DNA of 54,416 nucleotides, taken from NCBI GenBank assembly GCA_003167495.1, contig PMSX01000355.1, forward strand, positions 1 to 54,416. Reading direction: 5' to 3'. The DNA comes from Bryobacterales bacterium. GTDB taxonomy: Bacteria > Acidobacteriota > Terriglobia > Bryobacterales > Bryobacteraceae. The notes under the pieces are model-generated. The model had not been told where the DNA came from, made no database searches, and worked only from the letters and a program-made list of their open reading frames with translations. A program made the position numbers and the translations under genes. Of the stretch, positions 33,967 through 43,387 are shown piece by piece; position 1 is the stretch's first letter; each line of letters begins with the position of its first letter.

Positions 33967-36459
33967 ATGAATAGCACCGCCGCCGCCATGCATCACGAAA
34001 ACATCCGAACCGGAACTACGCCCGAAGAACTGAAGCACGCATTCCTTGACAGTCTGACCTATGACCAGGCCCGTCGCCCGGAACGCGCCACCACGCTCGA
34101 TTACTATTTGGCCGTAGCTTCCGCAGTCCGCGATCGTCTCACGGAACGCTGGGTGGAAACGATCAAAACCTACACCAAGCAAGACGTGCGCATTGTTTGC
34201 TATTTTTCGGCGGAATACCTCCTCGGCCCTCACCTCGGCAACAATTTATTGAACTTGGGCATCACTTCCGCTGCCACGCAGGCAATACATCTGCTTGGCC
34301 AAAAACCGCAAGCGATCATAGATACCGAGCAAGAGCCAGGACTCGGCAATGGTGGCCTCGGCCGCCTCGCAGCCTGCTACATGGATTCGCTTGCAACTCT
34401 TGAAATCCCCGCCATCGGTTTCGGCATCCGCTACGAATTCGGTATCTTCGATCAGATCATCCGTGATGGCTGGCAAGTAGAAGTCACAGATAAGTGGCTT
34501 CAATGGGGCAATCCTTGGGAGATCGCACGTCCCGAGGGTGCGCTTCATGTCAATTTCGGCGGCCACACCGAACCCTATACGGATGACCATGGCAACTACC
34601 GCGTTCGCTGGATTCCTCGCTTCGTTGTCCAAGCCGTTCCCTACGACACCCCAATCCTCGGCTATCGCACCAATACCGTCAACACCTTGCGACTCTGGAA
34701 AGCCGAAGCTGTAGACTCGTTCGATTTCCGCGCATTCAACTCTGCCGATTACTTCGGCGCCGTTCACGACAAGATGGAATCAGAAAATATTTCCAAAGTT
34801 CTCTACCCGAACGACGAATACCTAAAAGGCAAGGAACTGCGCCTGGAACAACAGTTTTTCTTCGTCTCCGCATCTCTCCAAAATTTGATCGACATTCATA
34901 TCCGAACGGGCCGGCCACTCACTGAGTTTCACGCCAAGTGGGCCATTCAAATGAATGACACCCACCCATCCATTTCCGTGGCGGAGTTGATGCGCCTGCT
35001 TGTCGATGAACACGGCCTCCCATGGGATGCCGCTTGGCACACCACCCAAAACGCTCTCGCTTTCACCAACCACACAATCCTCCCGGAAGCGCTGGAAAAA
35101 TGGGGCCTTTCTTTATTCCGCGATCTCCTGCCCCGCCATCTTGAAATCATCTTTGAAATCAACCGTCGCTTTCTCGATGAGGTGAAAGCCAAATTCCCCG
35201 GCGATGCAGATCGAGTGCGCCGCATGTCTCTCATTGATGAATCCGGCGAACGCTACGTCCGCATGGCGAATCTTGCCTCTCTCGGAAGTCACGCCATCAA
35301 TGGCGTCGCCGAGTTGCACACAAAACTCCTCGAGGAATATGTCCTACACGATTTCTACGAAATGTATCCCGAGCGTTTTAGTAACAAAACCAACGGCGTA
35401 ACCCCCCGCCGCTGGCTCGCGCTCGCGAATCCTGGCTTAGCTAGTCTCATTACTCGCAAAATTGGCGATGGCTGGATCTCCAATCTCGACCAGCTGCGGA
35501 CACTGGAAAATCACATCAACGACCCCGGCTTTCTTGACGAATGGCGCACCACACAGCACGCCGTCAAACAGCAGCTGGTCGATTACATCGCCCAAAAAAC
35601 CGGAACGGTCGTCGACCCTGCCTCCATGTTCGACACCATGGTCAAGCGCATTCACGAATACAAACGTCAACATCTTAAGGTTCTGCACATCGTCACTCTC
35701 TACAACCGCATCAAGCACAATCCGTCAAATCACATTGTTCCCCGCACCTTCCTCTTCGGTGGCAAAGCGGCTCCTGGCTATTTCATGGCCAAGCTCATCA
35801 TTAAGCTCATCAACTCTGTCGCGGAGGTCGTAAACACCGATGCCGATGTCGGCGGCCGCCTCCGAGTCGCGTTCCTGCCCGACTACAACGTCACCTTCGG
35901 TCAGCGCGTCTACCCCGCCGCCGATCTCTCCGAACAAATCTCCCTCGCCGGCAAAGAGGCCTCCGGCACCGGCAATATGAAGTTCTCCATGAACGGCGCT
36001 CTCACAGTCGGAACTCTCGACGGCGCCAATATCGAAATTCGCCAAGCGGTCGGCCCCGAAAACTTCTTCTTATTCGGCCTCACCACCGAACAAGTCTATG
36101 CCGCCAACGCCGCCGGCTACAATCCGAGCTCCTATTACCACGCCAACCCCGACTTAAAAGAGACCATTGACGAGCTCGCCTCCGGCCGTTTCTCCCGAGG
36201 CGATCAATCACTCTTCAAGCCTCTCCTCGACTCTCTACTCTCGCAAGATCCATACATGCTCTTAGCCGACTACCAGTCCTACATCGAATGCCAGGATCGC
36301 ATCGATCAAGCCTACATGGATATCGATCATTGGACGCGCATGTCCATCCTGAACACCTCCCACATGGGCAAGTTCTCCTCCGACCGCGCAGTGCGCGAAT
36401 ACTGCGATGAAATCTGGCACGTCAAGCCAGTCGAAGTCCACCTATCCGAATCCGCCTAA
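33967..36459 (+). CDS. glgP: Glycogen/starch alpha-glucan phosphorylase
   Basis: The 830-residue protein is a typical full-length phosphorylase that releases glucose-1-phosphate from glycogen in the cytoplasm. Visible signatures are ACYMDSLATLEIPAIGFGIRYEFGIFDQ, the early LGNNLLNLGI, EPGLGNGGLGRLAACYMDS, WAIQMNDTHPSISVAELMRLL, VKRIHEYKRQHLKVLHI and the PLP-binding EASGTGNMKFSMNGALTVGT with Lys672. The true ATG at 33967 follows AGGAGAACTAAA; an in-frame ATG further upstream is not needed. No other glycogen genes are nearby. Confidence 0.96.
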   Translation: MNSTAAAMHHENIRTGTTPEELKHAFLDSLTYDQARRPERATTLDYYLAVASAVRDRLTERWVETIKTYTKQDVRIVCYFSAEYLLGPHLGNNLLNLGITSAATQAIHLLGQKPQAIIDTEQEPGLGNGGLGRLAACYMDSLATLEIPAIGFGIRYEFGIFDQIIRDGWQVEVTDKWLQWGNPWEIARPEGALHVNFGGHTEPYTDDHGNYRVRWIPRFVVQAVPYDTPILGYRTNTVNTLRLWKAEAVDSFDFRAFNSADYFGAVHDKMESENISKVLYPNDEYLKGKELRLEQQFFFVSASLQNLIDIHIRTGRPLTEFHAKWAIQMNDTHPSISVAELMRLLVDEHGLPWDAAWHTTQNALAFTNHTILPEALEKWGLSLFRDLLPRHLEIIFEINRRFLDEVKAKFPGDADRVRRMSLIDESGERYVRMANLASLGSHAINGVAELHTKLLEEYVLHDFYEMYPERFSNKTNGVTPRRWLALANPGLASLITRKIGDGWISNLDQLRTLENHINDPGFLDEWRTTQHAVKQQLVDYIAQKTGTVVDPASMFDTMVKRIHEYKRQHLKVLHIVTLYNRIKHNPSNHIVPRTFLFGGKAAPGYFMAKLIIKLINSVAEVVNTDADVGGRLRVAFLPDYNVTFGQRVYPAADLSEQISLAGKEASGTGNMKFSMNGALTVGTLDGANIEIRQAVGPENFFLFGLTTEQVYAANAAGYNPSSYYHANPDLKETIDELASGRFSRGDQSLFKPLLDSLLSQDPYMLLADYQSYIECQDRIDQAYMDIDHWTRMSILNTSHMGKFSSDRAVREYCDEIWHVKPVEVHLSESA

Positions 36460-36529
36460 GGGTCCCTTCCTCCCAACACATAAGTGAGACCAACGCCGAA
36501 ACCGAGCCGGGAGCGTCAGCGACCTATCC

Positions 36530-37741
36530 CTAAAACAAACTCATCTGCCCCTTCGCCGGCTTCCGTCGTTCTCTCCGATCGTCCATCACCGTTCTCCCAT
36601 CCAACCCGGCCGATATCTCCCGCTCATGCTCCAACACCCGCTCGAAATCGGCTTTGGGTTCGAAGCGTTGCTCTACACCACGCACCAGCTTGTCCAATCG
36701 TTTAAACCCATCCACCTTCTCCGTGTGCCCCAGTTTCGCCGCATCCAATGCACGCCGCAGCACTCCCAAAGATTCGTCATAGGTCTTCAGGGGAACTGGA
36801 AACGGATGTCCATCTTTCCCTCCCAGCGCAAACGAAAACCGCGCTGGATCGGAGAACCGGCTCGGCGCGCCGTGCACCACCTCCGCCACCATCGCCAGTG
36901 TCTGTAATGTCCGCGGTCCCAGATTCTCCACTAACAGCAACTCCGCAAACTCCCGCAACTGCCTCTCATAACTCACCGCCAGCACCGCGCCCAGCCGCTT
37001 CAAATCCACGTCGCGCATCCGCACCTCATGGTGCTTCGGCATCACCAAGTGCCGCACCTCCCGCAACGTCACCTCCGGCGTTTGCCCGGCAATCGTCAAT
37101 AGCGCCTGTTGAGCATCGCCTGCCCGCCGGTCCACTAGATTCAAAATCTCGCCCTCATTCTCGCCCACAATCCCCGTATGCGGTTCGCACACAAAATCCT
37201 TCACTGCTGCCGAATGCCAGTGGTATCTCCGCGCCAGGCCGCTAGCATCATTCATCCCTTGCTGCACCACCGCCCAATCGCCTGCCGCCGACACCACAAA
37301 CGAATGCAGATAGATCTGAAATCCATCCCCAATCGCGTTGTTGTCCACCTTCGCCGTCAAGCGGCTCGCCCGCACCAGTTCGCCGCCATTCAAGCTCTGC
37401 CGGTCCGCCACCGCCAGCAGCTCCTCTGGCGTCTTCCGAGACTGCCTCCCACGCCCACCGCAAAAGTAAATCCCCAACTCCTCCGCCCGCGGATTCACGC
37501 CGCGCTTCAACGCACCCAGCACCGAGGTCGTGATACCCGAAGAGTGCCAGTCCATCCCCATCACTGCGCCCAATGCCTGAAACCAAAACGGGTCGCTTAA
37601 TCGCGAAAGAAACTCTTTTGTGCCGTACTGCTGAATGACCGCTTCCGTAATCGCCGTGCCCAGCTTCTCCATCCGCGCAGCCAGCCAAGGCGGCACGCGC
37701 CCGCCATGCAACGGCAAATCGGCAAATCCCGAACGCTTCAT
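36530..37741 (-). CDS. DUF763-domain protein
   Basis: The 403-residue protein matches DUF763: FADLPLHGGRVPPWLAARM, SDPFWFQALGAVMGMDWHSSGITTSVLGALKRG, SFVVSAAGDWAVVQQGMND, a His-rich loop PKHHEVR, and FAELLLVENLGPRTLQTLAMVAEVVHG with its HhH-like appearance. Members are conserved in archaea and some bacteria. A DNA-repair or nucleic-acid role has been suggested from neighbourhoods, but none is proven. It ends in KGQMSLF, a C-terminal tail resembling a beta-clamp-binding QxxLF motif. It is divergent from the DUF2127 gene, with about 10 bp between starts. Confidence 0.85.
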   Translation of the reverse strand: MKRSGFADLPLHGGRVPPWLAARMEKLGTAITEAVIQQYGTKEFLSRLSDPFWFQALGAVMGMDWHSSGITTSVLGALKRGVNPRAEELGIYFCGGRGRQSRKTPEELLAVADRQSLNGGELVRASRLTAKVDNNAIGDGFQIYLHSFVVSAAGDWAVVQQGMNDASGLARRYHWHSAAVKDFVCEPHTGIVGENEGEILNLVDRRAGDAQQALLTIAGQTPEVTLREVRHLVMPKHHEVRMRDVDLKRLGAVLAVSYERQLREFAELLLVENLGPRTLQTLAMVAEVVHGAPSRFSDPARFSFALGGKDGHPFPVPLKTYDESLGVLRRALDAAKLGHTEKVDGFKRLDKLVRGVEQRFEPKADFERVLEHEREISAGLDGRTVMDDRRERRKPAKGQMSLF

Positions 37742-37751
37742 ATGCCATTAT

Positions 37752-38216
37752 GTGCTCAAGTTGCAAACTAAGAAATCCACCACACTCTTCCTCATCGGCG
37801 TCTTCAAACTTCTGAAGGGATTCGCCCTCCTCGCTGTGGCTATAGGTGCTCTCAGGTTTCTTCATCGTGACGTCGCCCACACCCTCGAACACTGGATCAA
37901 CGTCCTCCGTATCGACCCTGAGAATCATTACGTGCACCGCGTCCTCGCCCGCGCCCTCAACGTCAACCCGCGCCAACTTAAGGCCCTCAGCGTGGGAACC
38001 TTTATCTATTCGGCCATCTTTCTTACCGAAGGCACCGGCCTGCTGCTGCGCAAACGCTGGGCCGAATACTTCACCATCATCAGCACCGGCGCTCTCATCC
38101 CGCTTGAAGTCTACGAACTCGCCAAACATGTCACACCCATCAAAATCCTTGTGCTGATCGTCAACGTCGCCATCGTGGTTTACTTGGTCATGAGTGTTCG
38201 CCGTAACCGTACTTGA
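37752..38216 (+). CDS. DUF2127 membrane protein
   Basis: The 154-residue protein has hydrophobic segments (FLIGVFKLLKGFALLAVAIGAL, SVGTFIYSAIFLTEGTGLLL, YFTIISTGALIPLEVYELA, ILVLIVNVAIVVYLVMSV), four membrane helices in all. The pattern KLLKG, ARALN and RRWAEYFTII...LPLE/IPLEVYEL is that of DUF2127, of unknown function. The GTG at 37752 is chosen because the frame upstream of it is antisense to DUF763 and there is no ATG start within the gap. The two starts lie back to back, so the promoters must lie inside the neighbouring genes. Confidence 0.75.
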   Translation: MLKLQTKKSTTLFLIGVFKLLKGFALLAVAIGALRFLHRDVAHTLEHWINVLRIDPENHYVHRVLARALNVNPRQLKALSVGTFIYSAIFLTEGTGLLLRKRWAEYFTIISTGALIPLEVYELAKHVTPIKILVLIVNVAIVVYLVMSVRRNRT

Positions 38217-38247
38217 CACGAATGACCGCCGCTACTAATCTGAGAAC

Positions 38248-38472
38248 ATGAACGTCGACCTTACGCCGGAACAGGAAGCACAGCTTTCGCAAATCGCCGC
38301 ACACAGAGGCAAAGACGCCAATCAACTGTTGAAGGATGCCGCTTTGCGCCTGCTCGAAAACGATGCACGCTTTCGTGCAGGCCTACAAAGGGGCATCGCC
38401 GCTGCCAACCGAGGCGATTTTGTCGACGAGGAAGAAATGGAAGCCCGCATCGAGCGGATTCTAAACTCCTGA
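38248..38472 (+). CDS. Antitoxin of ParD/RHH type
   Basis: The 74-residue protein, VDLTPEQEAQLSQIAAHRGKDANQLLKDAALRLLENDARFRAGLQRGIAAANRGDFVDEEEMEARIERIL, has a short N-terminal helix-forming region and an acidic, antitoxin-like C-terminus. It resembles antitoxins paired with ParE toxins. It precedes, by a 1-bp stop/start overlap (TGATG), a frame that begins like a ParE toxin but is broken. It may be an orphan antitoxin with no toxin left to neutralise. Confidence 0.75.
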   Translation: MNVDLTPEQEAQLSQIAAHRGKDANQLLKDAALRLLENDARFRAGLQRGIAAANRGDFVDEEEMEARIERILNS

Positions 38473-38561
38473 TGCGAATCCGCTGGACTACTCCCGCCGC
38501 GGAAGACTTAGAACACCTTCACAAATACTTGGTATGTGACTTCCCATATTTCGAGCCTCGA
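38472..38561 (+). pseudogene. Truncated ParE toxin remnant
   Basis: The first 30 codons read MRIRWTTPAAEDLEHLHKYL and then LVCDFPYFEPR, the typical opening of a ParE toxin, which is normally about 95-100 residues. After about codon 28 the frame runs into unrelated sequence (KAGTAR-like and CWLSPSLR) and on into the leader of the amidohydrolase gene. The catalytic half of the toxin is therefore missing. The antitoxin at 38248-38472 overlaps its start. Confidence 0.75.
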
Positions 38562-38687
38562 CCAAGCAAAGGTGGGGACTGCCAGAGCGCCCGGAATCAG
38601 CCCCGATACAAAGCCACCCCCCCAACTATCGCGTGCTGGCTGTCCCCATCTTTGCGTTGCTCGTTGCCTCATCGCTCCGGGGTTCTC

Positions 38688-40385
38688 ATGCTCCGCCTCT
38701 CTCTTTTCATCCTCCTGACCGCCTCCCTATCCGCCCAAAGCCCCGCCGACCTCATCCTCCACAACGGCAAAATCGTCACCCTCGATCCTTCTCAACCCGA
38801 GGTCCACGCAATCGCCATCCGCAACGGCCTAATCATCGCTGTCGGTCCTGGCGCCGATAGCCCGCGCTTCAAAGGCCCCACCACTCGCGTCATTGATCTC
38901 AACAACAAGCTCGCCATCCCCGGTTTCATCGAAGGCCACGGCCATTTCATGGGCGTCGGCGAAGCCCAGATGAACCTCAACCTCCGTACCGCGCGCAATT
39001 GGGATGACATCGTCGCCATGGTCGCCGCCGCCGCTAAAACCGCCAAGCCCGGCACTTGGATCATGGGCCGGGGCTTCCATCAATCCAAGTGGGATAGAGT
39101 TCCAGAGCCTAACGTCCAAGGCTTTCCCGTGCACGCCTCGCTCAGCAAAGTCTCCCCCAACAACCCCGTTTGGCTCACTCACGCCAGCGGCCACGCGTCT
39201 ATGGTCAACGCCGCCGCCCTGAAAGCCGCCGAGATCACCGCAGCCACTCCCAATCCACCTGGCGGCGAAATCCTCAAAGACGCTAACGGCCAACCCACTG
39301 GTCTCCTCAACGAACGCGCCCAAGGTCTCTTGCGCCCCGCCTATGACGCCTATCTCTCCAAGCGCTCCGCCGCTGAAATCGAGTCCGACAACCGCCACAA
39401 AGTCGAACTAGCCGCCCACGAATGCATCTCCAACGGCATCACTACTTTCGAAGACGCCGGCTCTCCCTTCGACACTGTCGATCTCATCAAGCGCGTCGCC
39501 TCCGAAGGCAAGCTTGACCTTCGCATGTGGATGATGCTCAACGAATCCAATGACAAGCTCCAAACCAGCATCCAGCGCTACCGTTTGCAAGATATCGCCA
39601 ATCACCACCTCACAGTCCGCGCTATCAAGCGCATTGCCGACGGCGCTCTCGGCTCCCGCGGCGCTTGGATGCTTGAGCCTTACTCCGATCTCCCGTCCAG
39701 CAGCGGCATCAACACCGAAAAAATGGAGACCATCCGCCAGACCGCCGAAATCGCCATCGCCAACGGCTTTCAACTCTGCGTTCACGCCATCGGTGATCGC
39801 ACCAATCGCGAAGTCCTAAACATCTACGAAGAAACCTTCCACGCCCACCCCGACAAGCACGACCTTCGTTGGCGTATCGAACATGCCCAACATCTCGATC
39901 CCGCCGACATTCCCCGTTTTGGCAAACTCGGCGTCATTGCCGCCATGCAGGGTATTCACTGCACCTCCGATGCACCGTTCGTGATCCTCCGCCTGGGCGA
40001 AAAACGCGCGGAAGCCGGTGCTTACGCCTGGCGCAGCTTGCTCGATTCCGGCGCAGTCGTCGGCAACGGCACCGACGCTCCTGTCGAAGAAGTCAATCCC
40101 ATCGCCTGCTTCTACGCTTCCGTCACTCGCCGCACCAAAGACGGTTCGCAGTTCTATCCCAAACAATGCATGACTCGCTTTGAGGCGCTCAAATCTTACA
40201 CCCTCAGCAACGCCTTCGCCGCTTTTGAAGAAGATCAGAAAGGTTCCCTCGTCGCCGGCAAACTGGCCGATATCACCGTCCTCTCGCGCGACATCTTAAC
40301 CGTTCCCGAAGATCAAATTGCCGATACGCGCATCGTCTACACCATCATTGGCGGCAAAGTCGTTTATCAAAACCAGCCGCAGTAA
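38688..40385 (+). CDS. YtcJ-like amidohydrolase, exported
   Basis: The 565-residue protein starts at the ATG at 38688 with a signal peptide (MLRLSLFILLTASLSAQS). The open frame continues upstream into the toxin remnant, but a start there is not credible. The amidohydrolase (YtcJ-type, DUF3103/PF07969) pattern is clear: DLILHNGKIVTLD, the metal-binding GFIEGHGHFMG, KRIADGALGSRGAWML, QLCVHAIGDRTNREVL and LRWRIEHAQHLD. VGNGTDAPVEEVNPIACFYASVTR and GSLVAGKLADITVLSRD close the family core. It probably hydrolyses an amide or cyclic amide in the periplasm; the substrate is unknown. Confidence 0.9.
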   Translation: MLRLSLFILLTASLSAQSPADLILHNGKIVTLDPSQPEVHAIAIRNGLIIAVGPGADSPRFKGPTTRVIDLNNKLAIPGFIEGHGHFMGVGEAQMNLNLRTARNWDDIVAMVAAAAKTAKPGTWIMGRGFHQSKWDRVPEPNVQGFPVHASLSKVSPNNPVWLTHASGHASMVNAAALKAAEITAATPNPPGGEILKDANGQPTGLLNERAQGLLRPAYDAYLSKRSAAEIESDNRHKVELAAHECISNGITTFEDAGSPFDTVDLIKRVASEGKLDLRMWMMLNESNDKLQTSIQRYRLQDIANHHLTVRAIKRIADGALGSRGAWMLEPYSDLPSSSGINTEKMETIRQTAEIAIANGFQLCVHAIGDRTNREVLNIYEETFHAHPDKHDLRWRIEHAQHLDPADIPRFGKLGVIAAMQGIHCTSDAPFVILRLGEKRAEAGAYAWRSLLDSGAVVGNGTDAPVEEVNPIACFYASVTRRTKDGSQFYPKQCMTRFEALKSYTLSNAFAAFEEDQKGSLVAGKLADITVLSRDILTVPEDQIADTRIVYTIIGGKVVYQNQPQ

Positions 40386-40451
40386 CACCGCAAGCCTCGT
40401 CGTTTCAATCACCGGATGCTGCGAGTGCAAGTTGTCTCGCGACGGTACCTA

Positions 40452-41450
40452 TCAGCGGACCTCGATCACAATTGAGCCCAAGCGTGCGCTGCTGGCGTAC
40501 TCGCGATGCGCTTGTTGGATCTCGTCAAGCTTGAAAGCGGCCTTGATCGGTACAGAGATTTTCCCGTCTTTAAGCCATTGGAAGAGTCGCTCCAGGTCTG
40601 GCGCAAAGTTCTTTGAACGGCGGTTCACACCGAAGAAAGTCGCTCGTCTCCCAGACCAGAAGAGCAGGTTCTTCGAGAACAGTTTGAGGGCCGACGGAAT
40701 CACGGGTCGCTCACGGGTTCTGGTCCACGCCGGCAAGTTCATGCCATATCCCACCAGAACTCCTCCTTTCTTTAGGACCGAGTACGACTCATCAAAGCTC
40801 TCGAAGCCAAGCGGGTCGAAGACTGCGTCCACGCCGCCCAGATCCTGCATGGCGGCAATCCACTTCTTTGTCGAGTAATCGAAGGGAACCGCTCCAAGTT
40901 GACGCACTTCGTCTTGTTTCTTCAACGAGGCCGTGCCAAAGACTTGAGATCCCTCTAGCTGTCCGAGGCGCGAGAGTGCCCCTCCCACGGCCCCGCTTAA
41001 CGCGTGAACGAAGATCTTCTGACCCGGTCTGACGTGAGCAACGCGGTGCAGCATCTGATACGCCGTAACCCAATCGAGGATCAGCGCGACCGCAGCCTTT
41101 CCGTCAACTCCATCAGGTACGCGTACCAGATATTTTTCCGGGAGGTTGATCAGTTCCGCCTGACCCTCATACTTCGAAAGACATGCGACGCGATCACCGA
41201 TCTTGAACTTTGAGCACCCTTTACCGTTGACACACACCTTGCCGATGACGCTATATCCGGGAGTCAGGGGCGGCTTCTTCTGCAATGGATAGGTGCCGCG
41301 ACGCATATTGACGTCAGAGCCAGAGACGATGGTGTAATCCACCGCAAGTTGCACTTCCCCGGTAGTCGGCTCAGGCAAATCACTTTCGACGATAGCAAGT
41401 TTGCTCTCGTCGCCATACGCCGTAATGACGACCTTCTTAATCCTGGTCAC
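40452..41450 (-). CDS. Zinc-less medium-chain dehydrogenase/quinone reductase
   Basis: The product has about 332 residues and belongs to the MDR family of the NADPH:quinone-oxidoreductase type. Visible are VVITAYGDESKLAI, the GroES-like fold with GYSVIGKV, YLVRVPDGVDGKAAVALIL, the dinucleotide-binding VHALSGAVGGALSRLGQLEG (GxVGxxL), and LGGVDAVFDPLG. The structural and catalytic zinc cysteines are absent. The start is put at GTG 41450, since GAGGTGAGCTC stands directly before it; a longer frame to 41507 is less likely. It probably reduces a quinone or enone with NADPH. Confidence 0.85.
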   Translation of the reverse strand: MTRIKKVVITAYGDESKLAIVESDLPEPTTGEVQLAVDYTIVSGSDVNMRRGTYPLQKKPPLTPGYSVIGKVCVNGKGCSKFKIGDRVACLSKYEGQAELINLPEKYLVRVPDGVDGKAAVALILDWVTAYQMLHRVAHVRPGQKIFVHALSGAVGGALSRLGQLEGSQVFGTASLKKQDEVRQLGAVPFDYSTKKWIAAMQDLGGVDAVFDPLGFESFDESYSVLKKGGVLVGYGMNLPAWTRTRERPVIPSALKLFSKNLLFWSGRRATFFGVNRRSKNFAPDLERLFQWLKDGKISVPIKAAFKLDEIQQAHREYASSARLGSIVIEVR

Positions 41451-41555
41451 GAGCTCACCTCGATGTATTCTCCCACCGCCGTGCGAAAAGCATATTGCCG
41501 TGAACAACGGGGGATGATTGTCTCCAATTGTTTTCTGAATGCCGGGCCACGTTCA

Positions 41556-41613
41556 TTCGTAACGATATCCCGTTCTCAGCTGACTCTTCTTGCCGTCAGT
41601 TGTCCGTAAAACG
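41556..41613 (+). repeat. Dispersed degenerate repeat, copy 1
   Basis: TTCGTAACGATATCCCG (41556-41572) followed by TTCTTGCCG and TTGTCCGTAAAACG (41600-41613) reappears at 46794-46853 with the same order and spacing. It lies in the gap between the dehydrogenase and D-aminoacylase-like genes. Confidence 0.5.
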
Positions 41614-41716
41614 TGCAGACCACTGACATAACGACGCTTGCCACATAATCGGGACTACTTCCAAGTATTTCCAGGAAACGTCGCAATGGCGCGCGAGGTG
41701 TCGCAGTTCCGCCACG

Positions 41717-43387
41717 TTAGCTGGTTGCGCCGCGCGCGCGCTTCACCACCCTCCCCGGCTTCGCTCCCGTGTGCTGGCCGTTATGAATCACTTCCGTGCC
41801 ATTCACAAAGACCTCTGACACGCCTGTCGTCAGCTGCCTGGGCTTCTCAAAAGTCGCATGATCCTGTATCGTCGCAGGATTGAAAACCGTAACATCGGCA
41901 AAGTAACCGGGCTTGAGCTTCCCACGGCGTTCAATTCCTATATTCGACGCAGGGAGCGACGTCATCTTTCTGACCGCTTCCGCCACGCTGAGCAATTTCT
42001 CATCGCGGACATAACGGGCGTAGACGCGCGCAAAATTGCCGAAGGTACGTGGGTGGGTGCTCGATTTAAGAAAGACTCCATCCACTCCTTCAGCATCAGC
42101 GTCCGCGGCAAAGCTAACCCACGGCAGGACGATCTGCTTTCTTATATTGTCTTCGCTCATCAGGAAGTAGACCGTCTCGACTCGCGAGTCGTCTTCAATC
42201 ACTAAATCCATAGCAGTGTCCTCGGGCGAGGTGTGGCGCATACGTGCCACCTCCCCCAGTGTTTTGCCGGTAAGCGGCTTTAGCTTTTCGCTCTTGAACC
42301 CGACCAAGAGAATTTTGTCGGGAGACTCAGCGGACGCGAACAGATCGTCGTAGGTGGTGCCTGCGGCCATCTCCGCTTTGACGCGCTTGCGAATCGCTGG
42401 ATCTTGCAGCCGTTTGCGCCATTCCTCGAGCCCTCCTGCCTGCACCCAGGGTGGCATCGCGCCATCAAGGCCCGTTTCTCCGGCGGGGTATGTATACATA
42501 TCCGCAGTGATCGTCAGCCCTTCCCCACGCGCCTCCTCGATCTGATGAATCACTTCCGGCTCGTTGGGCCAATTCTTCACTCCCGAGATTTTTAGATGAT
42601 AAATCTCAGCGGGAATTTGCGCAGTGCGGGCGATCGTTAGTAATTCATTGATCGCTTCCTTTTCATGGTCTCCTTCGCTACGCATATGGGAGATGTAAAT
42701 GCCTTTGTACTTCGCCGCCACCCGCGCAAGGGCGATCAGTTCGTCTGTTCGAGCATAGTTCCCGGGTGCGTAGATCAGAGCCGAAGCAACTCCCAAAGCC
42801 CCCTCTTGCATAGCCTTCTCGGTGAGCATGCACATTTGATCGAGTTCCGCTGCAGTCGGCGCGCGATTGGCGCGGCCTAAAACGTAAACCCGCGGAGTGG
42901 CGGCACCGATGAACGATGCAACATTGGGCGAAATGCCATGCTTTACGAGTGCATCCAAGCCCTCGGCGAGCGTATGCCACGTGACGGGGTATTTGACATC
43001 CGCCTGCATCTGTTGTTCCTCAGCCCGCATCGCATCATTCAGTGGCCCCATGGATTCGCCTTCGCCAAAAATTTCAAGCGTCACACCTTGAGCCAGGTCA
43101 CTGAGTCCGCGGCCATCGGCAAAAAGACCCGTTTCACCCGACATCATGTTGATAAAACCCGGCGCGATCACTTGACCGTGAACATCGATGTCAATTCGGC
43201 CAAGATCGGCGCTGACATCACCTGTCCTTGCGATAGTGTCACCATTGATAGCAACACCGCCCACCGCACACGGTGAACCGGAGCCGTCGCAGAGTTGGCC
43301 GTTTCGCAAGACGACATCGAATTGGGGTGCTCTGGCACACGAAGTGAGCGCAAGGGCGACAAGAGAAATCAAAGTGTAAAAGCGCAT
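41717..43387 (-). CDS. D-aminoacylase-like amidohydrolase lipoprotein
   Basis: The 556-residue protein has a lipoprotein signal (LISLVALALTSC). The rest follows the N-acyl-D-amino-acid deacylase family: FDVVLRNGQLCDGSG, PGFINMMSG, GVTLEIFGEGESMGPL, YISHMRSEGD, AEIYHLKISG, HTSPEDTAMDLVIED, the end KLKPGYFADVTVFNP. The usual metal-binding HxH after PGF is replaced by NMMSGETG, and the bridging Cys in GNCG is replaced by GEGE. The two later His ligands (in YISHMR and YHLKIS) remain. It may use a different metal set or be a specialised subfamily. It is anchored in the membrane facing the periplasm and probably acts on D-amino acids or peptides. Confidence 0.85.
   Translation of the reverse strand: MRFYTLISLVALALTSCARAPQFDVVLRNGQLCDGSGSPCAVGGVAINGDTIARTGDVSADLGRIDIDVHGQVIAPGFINMMSGETGLFADGRGLSDLAQGVTLEIFGEGESMGPLNDAMRAEEQQMQADVKYPVTWHTLAEGLDALVKHGISPNVASFIGAATPRVYVLGRANRAPTAAELDQMCMLTEKAMQEGALGVASALIYAPGNYARTDELIALARVAAKYKGIYISHMRSEGDHEKEAINELLTIARTAQIPAEIYHLKISGVKNWPNEPEVIHQIEEARGEGLTITADMYTYPAGETGLDGAMPPWVQAGGLEEWRKRLQDPAIRKRVKAEMAAGTTYDDLFASAESPDKILLVGFKSEKLKPLTGKTLGEVARMRHTSPEDTAMDLVIEDDSRVETVYFLMSEDNIRKQIVLPWVSFAADADAEGVDGVFLKSSTHPRTFGNFARVYARYVRDEKLLSVAEAVRKMTSLPASNIGIERRGKLKPGYFADVTVFNPATIQDHATFEKPRQLTTGVSEVFVNGTEVIHNGQHTGAKPGRVVKRARGATS

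Noticed and set aside
38472..40385. A single 637-residue protein with a ParE-like N-terminus fused to the amidohydrolase
   Set aside because: The amidohydrolase has its own ATG and signal peptide at 38688; the toxin part is a stump in the same frame by chance.
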